42,372 nt of DNA from Bdellovibrionaceae bacterium UBA2466 (GTDB lineage Bacteria; Bdellovibrionota; FAC87; UBA2466). The notes below the pieces were generated by a model. The model was not told where the DNA came from. It saw nothing but the letters and a program-made list of their open reading frames with translations, and ran no database searches. A program made the position numbers and the translations under genes. The stretch lies in NCBI GenBank assembly GCA_002342225.1, contig DDPO01000112.1, positions 21,061 to 63,432 on the forward strand. The letters are read 5' to 3'. This document shows, piece after piece, positions 34,554 to 41,803 of the stretch (within the stretch, counting starts at the first letter, position 1; each line of letters begins with the position of its first letter).

Positions 34554-34744
34554 AGTTTCCCCCGATTAGGCTCTATTCTAATGTGAATGATTTTGAAAAT
34601 GCAAAGGACTAATTTAAGAAGTTTTTAACTTAGTGCGGCTAGTCATTTTGTTTCGAGCATCAATTTCTCACCATCTTTGGATGAATCATAAAAAGGCTCA
34701 AATATTTCCTCCACATTCCGATAAGGAGGTTGGAGAGGAGACCT

Positions 34745-35470
34745 ATGGAAAAAATTCTAGTGATTGAAGATAACAAAGATTATCAATTTCTGATCCAAAC
34801 TTCTCTCGGGAAAGACTATCGGGTTGTGTTGGCTGACAATGGCAATGCAGGTGTGGAGTTGGCTAAAGAACATCGCCCCGACTTGATTCTTCTCGATATT
34901 AGTTTGGGTGAAGTCGATGGTTTTGAAGTGTGCCATCGTTTGAGAGCACAAAAAGAAACTGAAAAAACTCCCATCATTTTTCTATCATCTCGAAGTGACA
35001 CCAGTGCGAAAAAAATGGGTTTTGATTTGGGAGCTGATGACTATGTTCAGAAGCCTTTCGAAGCCGAGGAACTCATCGCTCGTATTAAGACTCGAATTAG
35101 GCAAAGCAAAGTTACCAGAGAAAATCTTCCAGCTTTCGAACATAATGGCTTGAAAGTTGACTTTGTCGGTCATCGAGTTTTCTTGAATGAAAAAGAGGTC
35201 AGTTTTTCTGCTCTCGAATTCAAGTTGCTCTCTTATTTCATCCGTCATCCCGACCGAGTACTGGCTAGAGACAAAATACTCAACAGCGTTTGGGGTGAAA
35301 CTTTTGTGAGTGATCGAGTTGTTGACTCACACATCCGAACTATTCGCAAAAAACTTGGTGCTTTTAAAGGCCACATTGAATCCATTTATGGAGAGGGGTA
35401 TCGGTTCAATCCGAGCCCCCTTTCCCAGGGTTCTTCATCTGAAGAAGATGAACAAAAGCCTGCCGCTTAG
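34745..35470 (+). CDS. OmpR/PhoB-family response regulator
   Basis: The 241-residue protein has an intact receiver (E8-D9, phosphoacceptor D51, S81, K103-P) and a C-terminal winged-helix DNA-binding domain with the L-L-S-Y-F-I-R-H-P-D-R-V-L-A-R-D-K-I-L and R-V-V-D-S-H-I-R-T-I-R-K-K-L signatures, followed by a short acidic Ser/Glu tail. AGGAG lies 6 bases before the ATG. No histidine kinase gene is nearby, so it is an orphan regulator. The neighbouring pseudo-receiver and PilZ genes may belong to the same signalling theme. Confidence 0.93.
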   Translation: MEKILVIEDNKDYQFLIQTSLGKDYRVVLADNGNAGVELAKEHRPDLILLDISLGEVDGFEVCHRLRAQKETEKTPIIFLSSRSDTSAKKMGFDLGADDYVQKPFEAEELIARIKTRIRQSKVTRENLPAFEHNGLKVDFVGHRVFLNEKEVSFSALEFKLLSYFIRHPDRVLARDKILNSVWGETFVSDRVVDSHIRTIRKKLGAFKGHIESIYGEGYRFNPSPLSQGSSSEEDEQKPAA

Positions 35471-35511
35471 TCGCCTTCAGGATTCCCTCATCAATCCCAG
35501 CAAAAGATTGT

Positions 35512-35517
35512 TATAAT
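35512..35517 (+). promoter_or_regulatory. TATAAT -10 element directly upstream of the PilZ gene
   Basis: A perfect TATAAT ends 6 bases before the ATG at 35524, so transcription from it would begin at about the start codon. No ribosome-binding site and no good -35 are present. This suggests a leaderless message, or a chance hexamer. Confidence 0.35.
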
Positions 35518-35523
35518 TTTATT

Positions 35524-36189
35524 ATGGTTAAACGACCGATTTTACTTCTGGTTGCTTCACTACTCTTTCTTTATTTTCCAGCTGAGTGGGGTTTTAAGTT
35601 GCTCCGAAGTTATCCCTTTCGTTGGCTAGATCTTGTGTTTTATGCCCTTTTACCTTTGATGCTTCTGGTGGGGCTCATTCGTGTTACCAAAGTGGGTTGG
35701 TACACTATGATTGCTATTATTGCCCTTTTGGGTATTCAAGACCTGAATGTTTATTACAGTTCAAAGGGGCAACCGTGGAGCTTGCTTTCGCATCTCGCTA
35801 TTTATCTGTTCAGCCTTAGTTATTTTATAAACCCAAGAGTCAGACACCTTTATTTTGATCCCAAATTGCGTTGGTGGCGCACCAAGCCACGTTTTGAAAC
35901 CTATTTGCCAATGATTGCTCAAAGAAACAACCTTTGGGACTATCCTGTTATGAAAAATATTTCGGAAGGTGGCTGTTTCATTGAAACTCAACGGTTAGGA
36001 AGTGTTGCGGAAAACATTCAGCTCAGTATTCCCCTGCCAATTCCTTTGTCTTTATCGGTGATTGAAATTGAAGGAGAGATCCGATGGATTTCCCACGCTC
36101 CCAATCGGACAGGGATGGGGATTCAATTTAAAAAACCAACGCAAACCGACCTTTTTGCTATCAGGGAACTCGTCAGGTTGGGGCTATAA
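35524..36189 (+). CDS. Membrane PilZ-domain protein (predicted c-di-GMP receptor)
   Basis: The 221-residue protein has three to four membrane helices (about 5-20, 36-54, 58-72 and 84-102) followed by a cytoplasmic PilZ domain. Both c-di-GMP-binding motifs are present: R119-x3-R123 and N145-x-S147-x2-G150, 21 residues apart, and V-I-E-I-E-G-E-I-R-W-I and G-M-G-I-Q-F-K complete the barrel. It should sense c-di-GMP at the membrane. The gene follows the response regulator by 53 bp. Confidence 0.85.
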   Translation: MVKRPILLLVASLLFLYFPAEWGFKLLRSYPFRWLDLVFYALLPLMLLVGLIRVTKVGWYTMIAIIALLGIQDLNVYYSSKGQPWSLLSHLAIYLFSLSYFINPRVRHLYFDPKLRWWRTKPRFETYLPMIAQRNNLWDYPVMKNISEGGCFIETQRLGSVAENIQLSIPLPIPLSLSVIEIEGEIRWISHAPNRTGMGIQFKKPTQTDLFAIRELVRLGL

Positions 36190-36245
36190 GTAAACCGTAA
36201 TCTTACTTGAAAAATCCCCCATCGCTGAGGCAATATCAGAGCCCT

Positions 36246-37829
36246 ATGAGTTATGCTTCAACGATTCCATTATCTTCAAAGAAAATAGCGAGATGTCGCG
36301 AGATTGCGAAATCTATTGGCTCAGAAGTCGCGCGACTGATACAGGCCAATTCAACAGTTGGAACTGAAAGGGCTGTTTTGAGGCTTTTGGGTTTCAATGA
36401 AGCTACACCCAATGATCAAGGCCAATTATTTCCCATTGCTAATTTAATCTGTGATCAAGTGAAGTCTCAAGGCCGTCTTCATGAAGGTGCTTTGTACTGG
36501 ATTGCCAATGCGATGATTGCATTGGGAGAGGATATCCCGCATCTTCAAGAGAAAGTGATTAAAAGAGAGATTGATATTGGGTCCATCAATTCCCAAGATT
36601 CAAAAAAGGTTAAGACTTTAGCTAATCAACTCTCCAAAGAAGCTTATCAAAACTTGATTCGCTACCGAAAAGAACGTTCTCAAATCGCGAAGAGTTTAAA
36701 AGATCCCGTAAAAGAGAAACGCCCATTAAAGTATGTCATTGTTGCTACTGGGAATATTTTTGAAGATGTCACCCAAGCCAAAAGTGCAGTTTTAGATGGT
36801 GCCGATGTTATTGCAGTGATTCGGAGCACAGCCCAATCACTTCTAGATTACGTTCCTCAAGGAACCACAACAGAGGGGTTTGGTGGAACTTACGCGACTC
36901 AAGCCAATTTTAGAGTCATGCGCCAAGCTTTAGATGAAGTGGGTAAAGAAGTGAATCGTTACATTAGGCTCACCAATTATTGTTCCGGTCTTTGCATGTC
37001 AGAGATTGCGGCCCTTGGAGCTATCGAGGGGTTAGATTGCCTGCTGAACGATGCCATGTACGGAATCCTATTCCGAGATATCAACATGAGGCGAACGTTA
37101 ATCGATCAGCATTTTTCTCGTTTGATCTGCTCCAAAAGTGGAATTTGGATCATGACAGGTGAAGATAATTACATGAAAACTACCGATGCTGCGAAAAGTG
37201 GCGATCAGGTATTGGCTTCGCAGTTTATCAATGAAGCGGCAGCTTTGAATGCTGGGATGAGCAAAGGCCAAATGTCGATTGGTCATGCGATGGAAATGGA
37301 TCCTAACTACGAGAAAGTGATCTTGATGGAGATTGCGAGAGCTCAAATGACTCGCCAAATTTTTCCCGAAGCTCCCTTAAAGTACATGTGTAATACCAAG
37401 TACAAGTCGGGAGATATTTTTACGAGTCACGCGATAGATACTATTTTCAACCTTATTGGTTCTATGACCAATCAAGGTGTTATTCTACTAGGAATGTTAA
37501 CTGAAGCAGTTCATACCCCGTTCTTACAAGACCGCAGTGTCAGTATCCGAAACGCTAATTATGTCGTGGGTGGGGCAGTTGGTTTGGGGGACGAATTTGG
37601 TTATCGTTCGGATGGTTTTATTTCAACGTTTGCTCAAAATGTTTTGGATGATGCGCTCAAACTCTTGGAAAAAATAGATCGAATGGGCATTTACAAAGCC
37701 ATCGAGAGAAAGACTTTTGCAGATGTGAGTCGGACCAAAGATGGTGGAAAAGGAGCTGATGGAGTCTTTGAAGTCGAACGGGGAAGGTATTTGAACCCGT
37801 TTTTTGATCTGATGGGGAGTAAAATCTAA
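36246..37829 (+). CDS. kamD: Lysine 5,6-aminomutase, alpha subunit
   Basis: From the ATG at 36246 the product is 527 residues, close to characterised KamD (about 516). Conserved blocks visible are T-E-R-A-V-L-R-L-L-G-F, S-T-A-Q-S-L-L-D-Y-V-P-x-G-T-T-T-E-G-F-G-G-T, L-T-N-Y-C-S-G-L-C-M-S-E-I-A, and G-E-D-N-Y-M-K-T-T-D-A. The enzyme moves the terminal amino group of D-lysine or beta-lysine with PLP and adenosylcobalamin, an early step of fermentative lysine breakdown. A TTG at 36207 is in frame but less likely. The stop overlaps the kamE start as TAATG. Related D-ornithine 4,5-aminomutase has a different size split, so KamD is preferred. Confidence 0.92.
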   Translation: MSYASTIPLSSKKIARCREIAKSIGSEVARLIQANSTVGTERAVLRLLGFNEATPNDQGQLFPIANLICDQVKSQGRLHEGALYWIANAMIALGEDIPHLQEKVIKREIDIGSINSQDSKKVKTLANQLSKEAYQNLIRYRKERSQIAKSLKDPVKEKRPLKYVIVATGNIFEDVTQAKSAVLDGADVIAVIRSTAQSLLDYVPQGTTTEGFGGTYATQANFRVMRQALDEVGKEVNRYIRLTNYCSGLCMSEIAALGAIEGLDCLLNDAMYGILFRDINMRRTLIDQHFSRLICSKSGIWIMTGEDNYMKTTDAAKSGDQVLASQFINEAAALNAGMSKGQMSIGHAMEMDPNYEKVILMEIARAQMTRQIFPEAPLKYMCNTKYKSGDIFTSHAIDTIFNLIGSMTNQGVILLGMLTEAVHTPFLQDRSVSIRNANYVVGGAVGLGDEFGYRSDGFISTFAQNVLDDALKLLEKIDRMGIYKAIERKTFADVSRTKDGGKGADGVFEVERGRYLNPFFDLMGSKI

Positions 37830-38620
37830 TGGCAGAGATTAATTTTACTTCTCTCAAACCCTATGGCGATACGACAGACGATGGAGCGGTTCAGCTAAGT
37901 TTTACTTTACCTGTTGAGCCCTCAGCGAAAGCTCGTGAAGCTGCTACGCAAATTGTTAGAGGTTGGGGCTTTTTTGATGTCAAAGTAGCTCACATGTCTA
38001 AAATTGGGGTTAATTACTCTTTATTTGTGGTTTTCGCCCGTACTGATAGAGGTATTGATTATACAAAGATAGAAGTTCCCGACCTTGGGGGGGAAAAACG
38101 AAGTTACAAAGAGATCGATAGACTTATTTTAGCCAACGTTAAGCGACCGATTCGAGTCGTTGGAGCTTGCACTGGTTACGATGCTCACACTGTGGGTTTG
38201 GATGCAATTTTGAACATGAAGGGTTTCGACGGAGACATTGGACTAGAGCGTTATAAAGGATTTAGAACCGTCAATATGGGAAGTCAGGTTCCTACCGAAG
38301 AACTCATTGACCGAGCTGTGAAGGAAAAAGCGGACGCTATTTTACTCTCCAAAGTTGTTTCTCAGAAAGATATCCATATTTCTGACATGAGGGACTTGAT
38401 ATCGCGACTTCAAAAGCGGGGATTAGAGGGAAAGTTCATTCTCATCGCTGGGGGACCCCGCGTGACCCATAAAATGGCTTTAGAACTTGGGTATGATGCC
38501 GGATTTACTATTGGTGCTAAGCCCAGTGATGTGGCAAACTTTCTATATGAGAAGATGGTAGAGCGAATGGACAAAGGTGAAGCAGAACTACCACCAGGAA
38601 AGAAAAAGCGTGGCAAATAA
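37829..38620 (+). CDS. kamE: Lysine 5,6-aminomutase, beta subunit (B12- and PLP-binding)
   Basis: The 263-residue protein contains the cobalamin motif D118-x-H120-x2-G123, where H120 should replace dimethylbenzimidazole as the cobalt ligand. Lys131 lies 11 residues further, in N-M-K-G, exactly the spacing of His133 and the PLP-binding Lys144 in the C. sticklandii enzyme. The C-terminal part is a Rossmann-like B12 domain (A-D-A-I-L-L-S-K, I-L-I-A-G-G-P-R-V-T). The length also fits KamE. Together with KamD it forms the complete enzyme. Its last 11 bases overlap the following ATPase gene. Confidence 0.94.
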   Translation: MAEINFTSLKPYGDTTDDGAVQLSFTLPVEPSAKAREAATQIVRGWGFFDVKVAHMSKIGVNYSLFVVFARTDRGIDYTKIEVPDLGGEKRSYKEIDRLILANVKRPIRVVGACTGYDAHTVGLDAILNMKGFDGDIGLERYKGFRTVNMGSQVPTEELIDRAVKEKADAILLSKVVSQKDIHISDMRDLISRLQKRGLEGKFILIAGGPRVTHKMALELGYDAGFTIGAKPSDVANFLYEKMVERMDKGEAELPPGKKKRGK

Positions 38621-39437
38621 AACAAAAATTATTGGTCGAGAAAAAGAAGTTCAGCAGCTTAAAAAAGTGATGGGGCTTCACCGCAATATTCTGATTGAGG
38701 GACCGGTAGGAGTTGGAAAAACTTTTCTCGTTCAGCAGATCTTAACCGAGCTCCAACAAAAATTTGAAAGAGTTGATGGGGACACTCGGTATACCGAGCA
38801 GAAGCTCACAGGGTGGTTTGATCCACCCATTGTTTTGAAAAAAGGCTATTCCAAAGAATCATTTATCGAAGGGCCACTAGTAGCTGCGATGCGCGGAGGC
38901 AAAGTTCTTTTTATTAATGAGCTTAATCGTATGCCCGAGGCGGTTCAGAATATTCTTCTCCCAGCGATGGATGAACGTCGAATTAGTATGCCCAAAATGG
39001 GTGAACTAGAGGCTAAAGGTGGTTTTTGTGTGATTGCCACTCAAAACCCTCGCGAGTTCACTGCGACTCATGCTTTATCTGAAGCTTTGTTGGATCGATT
39101 TGAAATGATTCGATTGGACTATCAAACTAGAGATGAAGAGCTTTCTATTCTGAAACAAGAGGTCTCATCTAAAATCAAAATGGAAAACCTTGAGCGGATG
39201 GTAGATCTTATCCGAGCAACACGAAACCATATGGGCATCAAGCGCGGAGCAAGTATCCGAGCTGCTATTTCCATTGCAAAACTGATGGAAGCCGGAATGG
39301 ATTTTGAAGCTGCTGCTTTGATGGCTTTGCCAAGTCGAATCGAGCTTGTTTCGAGTGAAGGAGATCCCAGAGAGCTCATTCTCAATCTTATTTCCCTCAA
39401 CGAATTTCCCACTTTGAGCGAAAAAAAAAAGAGTTAA
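38610..39437 (+). CDS. MoxR/CbbQ-type AAA+ ATPase linked to kamDE
   Basis: From the GTG at 38610 (AGGAAAG upstream) the protein is 275 residues. It has Walker A G-P-V-G-V-G-K-T at 31-38, Walker B V-L-F-I-N-E-L-N-R-M-P (Asn in place of the usual Asp), sensor 1 A-T-Q-N-P-R-E, and the F-I-E-G-P-L-V insert, typical of MoxR/CbbQ/NorQ ATPases. The gene overlaps kamE by 11 nt, so it is in the aminomutase operon. Paired with the VWA protein downstream, it recalls activase pairs that remodel metal or cofactor enzymes. The gene ends in an A10 run with a possible -1 frameshift site. Confidence 0.85.
   Translation: MANKTKIIGREKEVQQLKKVMGLHRNILIEGPVGVGKTFLVQQILTELQQKFERVDGDTRYTEQKLTGWFDPPIVLKKGYSKESFIEGPLVAAMRGGKVLFINELNRMPEAVQNILLPAMDERRISMPKMGELEAKGGFCVIATQNPREFTATHALSEALLDRFEMIRLDYQTRDEELSILKQEVSSKIKMENLERMVDLIRATRNHMGIKRGASIRAAISIAKLMEAGMDFEAAALMALPSRIELVSSEGDPRELILNLISLNEFPTLSEKKKS
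39421..39431 (+). other. A10-G run with in-frame A AAA AAG slippery heptamer
   Basis: Ten consecutive A followed by G end the ATPase gene. In its frame the last codons read GAA AAA AAA AAG AGT TAA, containing the heptamer A-AAA-AAG (39425-39431), the E. coli dnaX-type -1 slippery sequence. After a -1 shift the frame stays open through 23 more codons and joins the VWA start at 39500. A 6-bp stem (AGGGGC/GCCCCT, 39456-39461 with 39476-39481) follows after 24 nt. Confidence 0.45.
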
Positions 39438-39499
39438 AGCCTAAGAGTCGACTCGAGGGGCCTGCATTAAAAGTAGCCCCTGTCTTTTTCCCTCCTGAA

Positions 39500-40333
39500 A
39501 TGGCCGATCAACAGGAGTTTCAGGATCTTGAGGGCGGAGTAGGAGATGTTAAATCCGATCTCATGCGGCAACTGTACTTTCAGCGAAACAGTCAACACTC
39601 GACGGACGAAACAACGGATCGAAAACTGGTTTCGCTTATTTTGGACCACGCAAAAAGAGTAATAGCCCACCCTTCGAGGCCTCAAATTTTGAAAAGAGAT
39701 TCTTTTTCAAGGGCTCCCTTCGGTGAGATTGCGATGGAGGAGACTCTGGAGGAAAATCCATTTCTAGATGATATTACTCCCGAAACTTTGCAGATGGAAC
39801 TTACTGAGGAAAAGCCTTTTACTTGTGTGACCATGATCGATGCAAGCTCTTCTATGTCGGGAGACAAACATTTATTAGCAAGTATTGCTGTGGCAGTTTT
39901 ACTCTTAGAAATTCAATCAAGAGATGCAGCTGTTATTACATTTTCCTCAAAAGCTCAGACCATCAAAAGACTCTCCCAAGAAGAGGCCATGGAATCGACC
40001 GTTTTGAAATTTTTGAAATCTCAGCCTAGAGGTTTTACAAATATCGCCTCTGCGCTACAGGAGGGGCTTAATCAGTTTAAACATTTTGGAATGGGAAAAA
40101 AACGGGTTGGATTGATTGCGACAGATGGTCGAACAACGGAAGGAGGCGATCCTATTGAAGTTGCAAAGAAGTATGATTTTCTTGTGGTTCTGCATTTACA
40201 TGGTCCGGGTAGTCATCTGGAATCATCGCAAGCGATGGCCACACATGGAAACGGAATCTGTTTGGAAGTTGAGACTTTTCATCAATTACCGAGAAAACTG
40301 TACGATGCGGTCCGACTGCTCGCTCGCAGGTAA
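39500..40333 (+). CDS. VWA-domain protein paired with the kam-linked AAA+ ATPase
   Basis: The 277-residue protein (counted from the ATG at 39500) has an N-terminal region of about 105 residues rich in acidic residues, then a VWA domain with D114-x-S116-x-S118 in M-I-D-A-S-S-S-M, T-N-I-A-S-A-L and A-T-D-G-R-T completing the metal site. It is like CbbO/NorD VWA parts. No ribosome-binding site precedes the ATG, and no other start codon exists in the frame back to its stop at 39356. It may therefore be translated as a fusion with the upstream ATPase through the frameshift site, or by reinitiation. Confidence 0.82.
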   Translation: MADQQEFQDLEGGVGDVKSDLMRQLYFQRNSQHSTDETTDRKLVSLILDHAKRVIAHPSRPQILKRDSFSRAPFGEIAMEETLEENPFLDDITPETLQMELTEEKPFTCVTMIDASSSMSGDKHLLASIAVAVLLLEIQSRDAAVITFSSKAQTIKRLSQEEAMESTVLKFLKSQPRGFTNIASALQEGLNQFKHFGMGKKRVGLIATDGRTTEGGDPIEVAKKYDFLVVLHLHGPGSHLESSQAMATHGNGICLEVETFHQLPRKLYDAVRLLARR

Positions 40334-40358
40334 ATAGTATTGATCGATAAAGGTAAAG

Positions 40359-40541
40359 TTATAATTTGGGGGCGGGGGGAACAGTACATCTGGGGCAGGG
40401 ACGAGCAACACTTCGGGCCAAACCACTCCATATTTGGTAAATTTCAAAATTGATGTTCCTGATCGCAACAGCCACAGTCACTGCGATCATGACTATTAGC
40501 AAAATATATTCGACTACCGCTTGTCCTTTATTTCTTTTCAC
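40359..40541 (-). CDS. Flp/TadE-like small pilin or pseudopilin
   Basis: The 60-residue product begins K-R-N-K-G-Q-A-V-V-E-Y-I-L-L-I-V-M-I-A-V-T, the pattern of Flp and TadE/F prepilins: basic leader, a Gly at the cleavage site, and Val-Glu-Tyr starting the hydrophobic helix (the critical Glu at +5 after the Gly). The C-terminal part carries a C-P-R-C pair and prolines. The start is a GTG at 40541. No Tad secretion genes are in the window, so the partner apparatus would be elsewhere. It lies 12 bp downstream of the CPBP gene. Confidence 0.68.
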   Translation of the reverse strand: MKRNKGQAVVEYILLIVMIAVTVAVAIRNINFEIYQIWSGLARSVARPCPRCTVPPAPKL

Positions 40542-40553
40542 TTTCCCATTTTA

Positions 40554-41249
40554 TCATAGGAAAGTAGGAACACTCGAAGCTAAATTTATGAGTGAATGGG
40601 CTAACAGGGGTCCAGCTATTTTGCCTGTTGTTGCGCGAAGATACCCCAACCAAATCCCTGTAAAAAAAGTGTACAGGAGTTGAAAAAACAGAAAGGATGG
40701 GGATACTTTCCCCAAATTCTGAAGATGCCAGAGGGAAAAAGATAAGCTTGTGAAGATGATCTCGGAAGGTAGAGGGTTGGTAAGAGTGAAAAAAGTCCCT
40801 TTAAAAATACTTCGAAAAACTGCCCAGAGCCAACCTCTAAAGAGAAACTCTTCTCCCAACGGTATACAAATCACGAACCATATGAAGTCTTGAGAAAAAT
40901 TCGGGCTCTGTACAAAAAAGAATTTTCTAATAACAAAACCGAAGACAAGAGCGATGAAAACCGGTGGCAGAAAACTGGGTAGTAAAACTTTAAGCGATAC
41001 AAAAGATCCCGAAAATCTCCGAGCGTTCAAGGGAAGGGTAACATACATAAAAGTGGTTACGAAAACAAACAGAGCCATTTCGACCCAAGTGGGGTGTTGG
41101 TAAAACAAGGTGGGCAGAAGATTTTGGACCAGTTTTCCTAAGTAAGCCATGGAAGGTAGAAAGGTCAGTGCTAAAGTAACACCCAAAACCAAACTTATCA
41201 CAAGACCTAGTAAGCGTTTTTGATTTGAAATGACTTCAACTTCAACCAT
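40554..41249 (-). CDS. CPBP-family intramembrane glutamic protease homologue
   Basis: The 231-residue protein has about six membrane helices and the CPBP/Abi motif 1 E133-E134-x3-R138 in P-L-G-E-E-F-L-F-R-G-W, motif 2 S-L-W-H-L-Q-N and motif 3 H-S-L-I-N-L-A. These are the metal-free glutamate and histidine positions of type II CAAX-like proteases (Rce1 group). Bacterial members act on peptides or in immunity to bacteriocins; here the target is unknown. Its start overlaps the thioesterase stop by 8 nt. Confidence 0.88.
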   Translation of the reverse strand: MVEVEVISNQKRLLGLVISLVLGVTLALTFLPSMAYLGKLVQNLLPTLFYQHPTWVEMALFVFVTTFMYVTLPLNARRFSGSFVSLKVLLPSFLPPVFIALVFGFVIRKFFFVQSPNFSQDFIWFVICIPLGEEFLFRGWLWAVFRSIFKGTFFTLTNPLPSEIIFTSLSFSLWHLQNLGKVSPSFLFFQLLYTFFTGIWLGYLRATTGKIAGPLLAHSLINLASSVPTFL

Positions 41250-41715
41250 TTTTATTTAAGCGCAGTTTCTCAATTAAAATATCTGGAATTGCTTGGGCTT
41301 TAAGCGGATTAAGCTTTACACAGACGAGCCTCATTTGAATCCAAAAGTAGCTTTGTTCTATGAAGTCCTCAGGAAGTTTCTGAAGATAACCGGATAGGGT
41401 TCGATAATTGAGATTGGGAGCCACTAACTGTTGTTGAAGTGTGAGAGTAGCTCTCGAGAAATTAATACAGCTCGTAATGACAGAAAGCTTCATACCTAAC
41501 AACGCTGGTTTTTGGTACTTCGAATGAGTCTCGGTGAGCGCAAATGACATTCCCTGTTTTAAAAGTTCAGCGTGAGGTATATCGAGGTCATCCAAAGCTT
41601 TTCCTCTCGCGCGTTCACAGAGGACCAAGTAATTTGGATGATGCACAACATTCCCAGCATCGAGGAGGTCGAACTCGATATTTAATGGGAAAAGATGGTG
41701 TTCTTGGTGACGCAT
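41242..41715 (-). CDS. YbgC/4HBT-type hot-dog acyl-CoA thioesterase
   Basis: The 157-residue protein has the 4HBT active-site block D16-x2-D19-x-G-N-V-V-H-H-P-N-Y-L-x-L-x-E-R-A-R, the segment where YbgC carries its catalytic Asp. The hot-dog central helix follows, with L-G-M-K-L-S-V-I-T and R-A-T-L-T-L-Q-Q-Q-L strands. It would cleave small acyl-CoA or acyl-ACP esters in the cytoplasm; substrate specificity is not evident. It is upstream of and coupled to the CPBP gene and divergent from the glycosyltransferase gene. Confidence 0.82.
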   Translation of the reverse strand: MRHQEHHLFPLNIEFDLLDAGNVVHHPNYLVLCERARGKALDDLDIPHAELLKQGMSFALTETHSKYQKPALLGMKLSVITSCINFSRATLTLQQQLVAPNLNYRTLSGYLQKLPEDFIEQSYFWIQMRLVCVKLNPLKAQAIPDILIEKLRLNKNG

Positions 41716-41803
41716 GCCGAAAATTCTCGTCGATCGTGAGGCCTTTAGGCAACTGAAATTTAACTGATTGCTTTAAGGGGGGCACATCTTTTATACCGGT
41801 AGG

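Noticed and set aside
34708..34729. CCTCC...GGAGG hairpin before the response regulator gene, a possible SD-sequestering switch
   Set aside because: The stem is only 5 bp, and the likely ribosome-binding site (GAGAGGAG at 34733-34740) lies outside it.
39359..39499. An independent upstream start for the VWA gene
   Set aside because: No ATG, GTG or TTG codon occurs in that frame between its stop at 39356 and 39500, so only the ATG at 39500 or a frameshift can explain expression.
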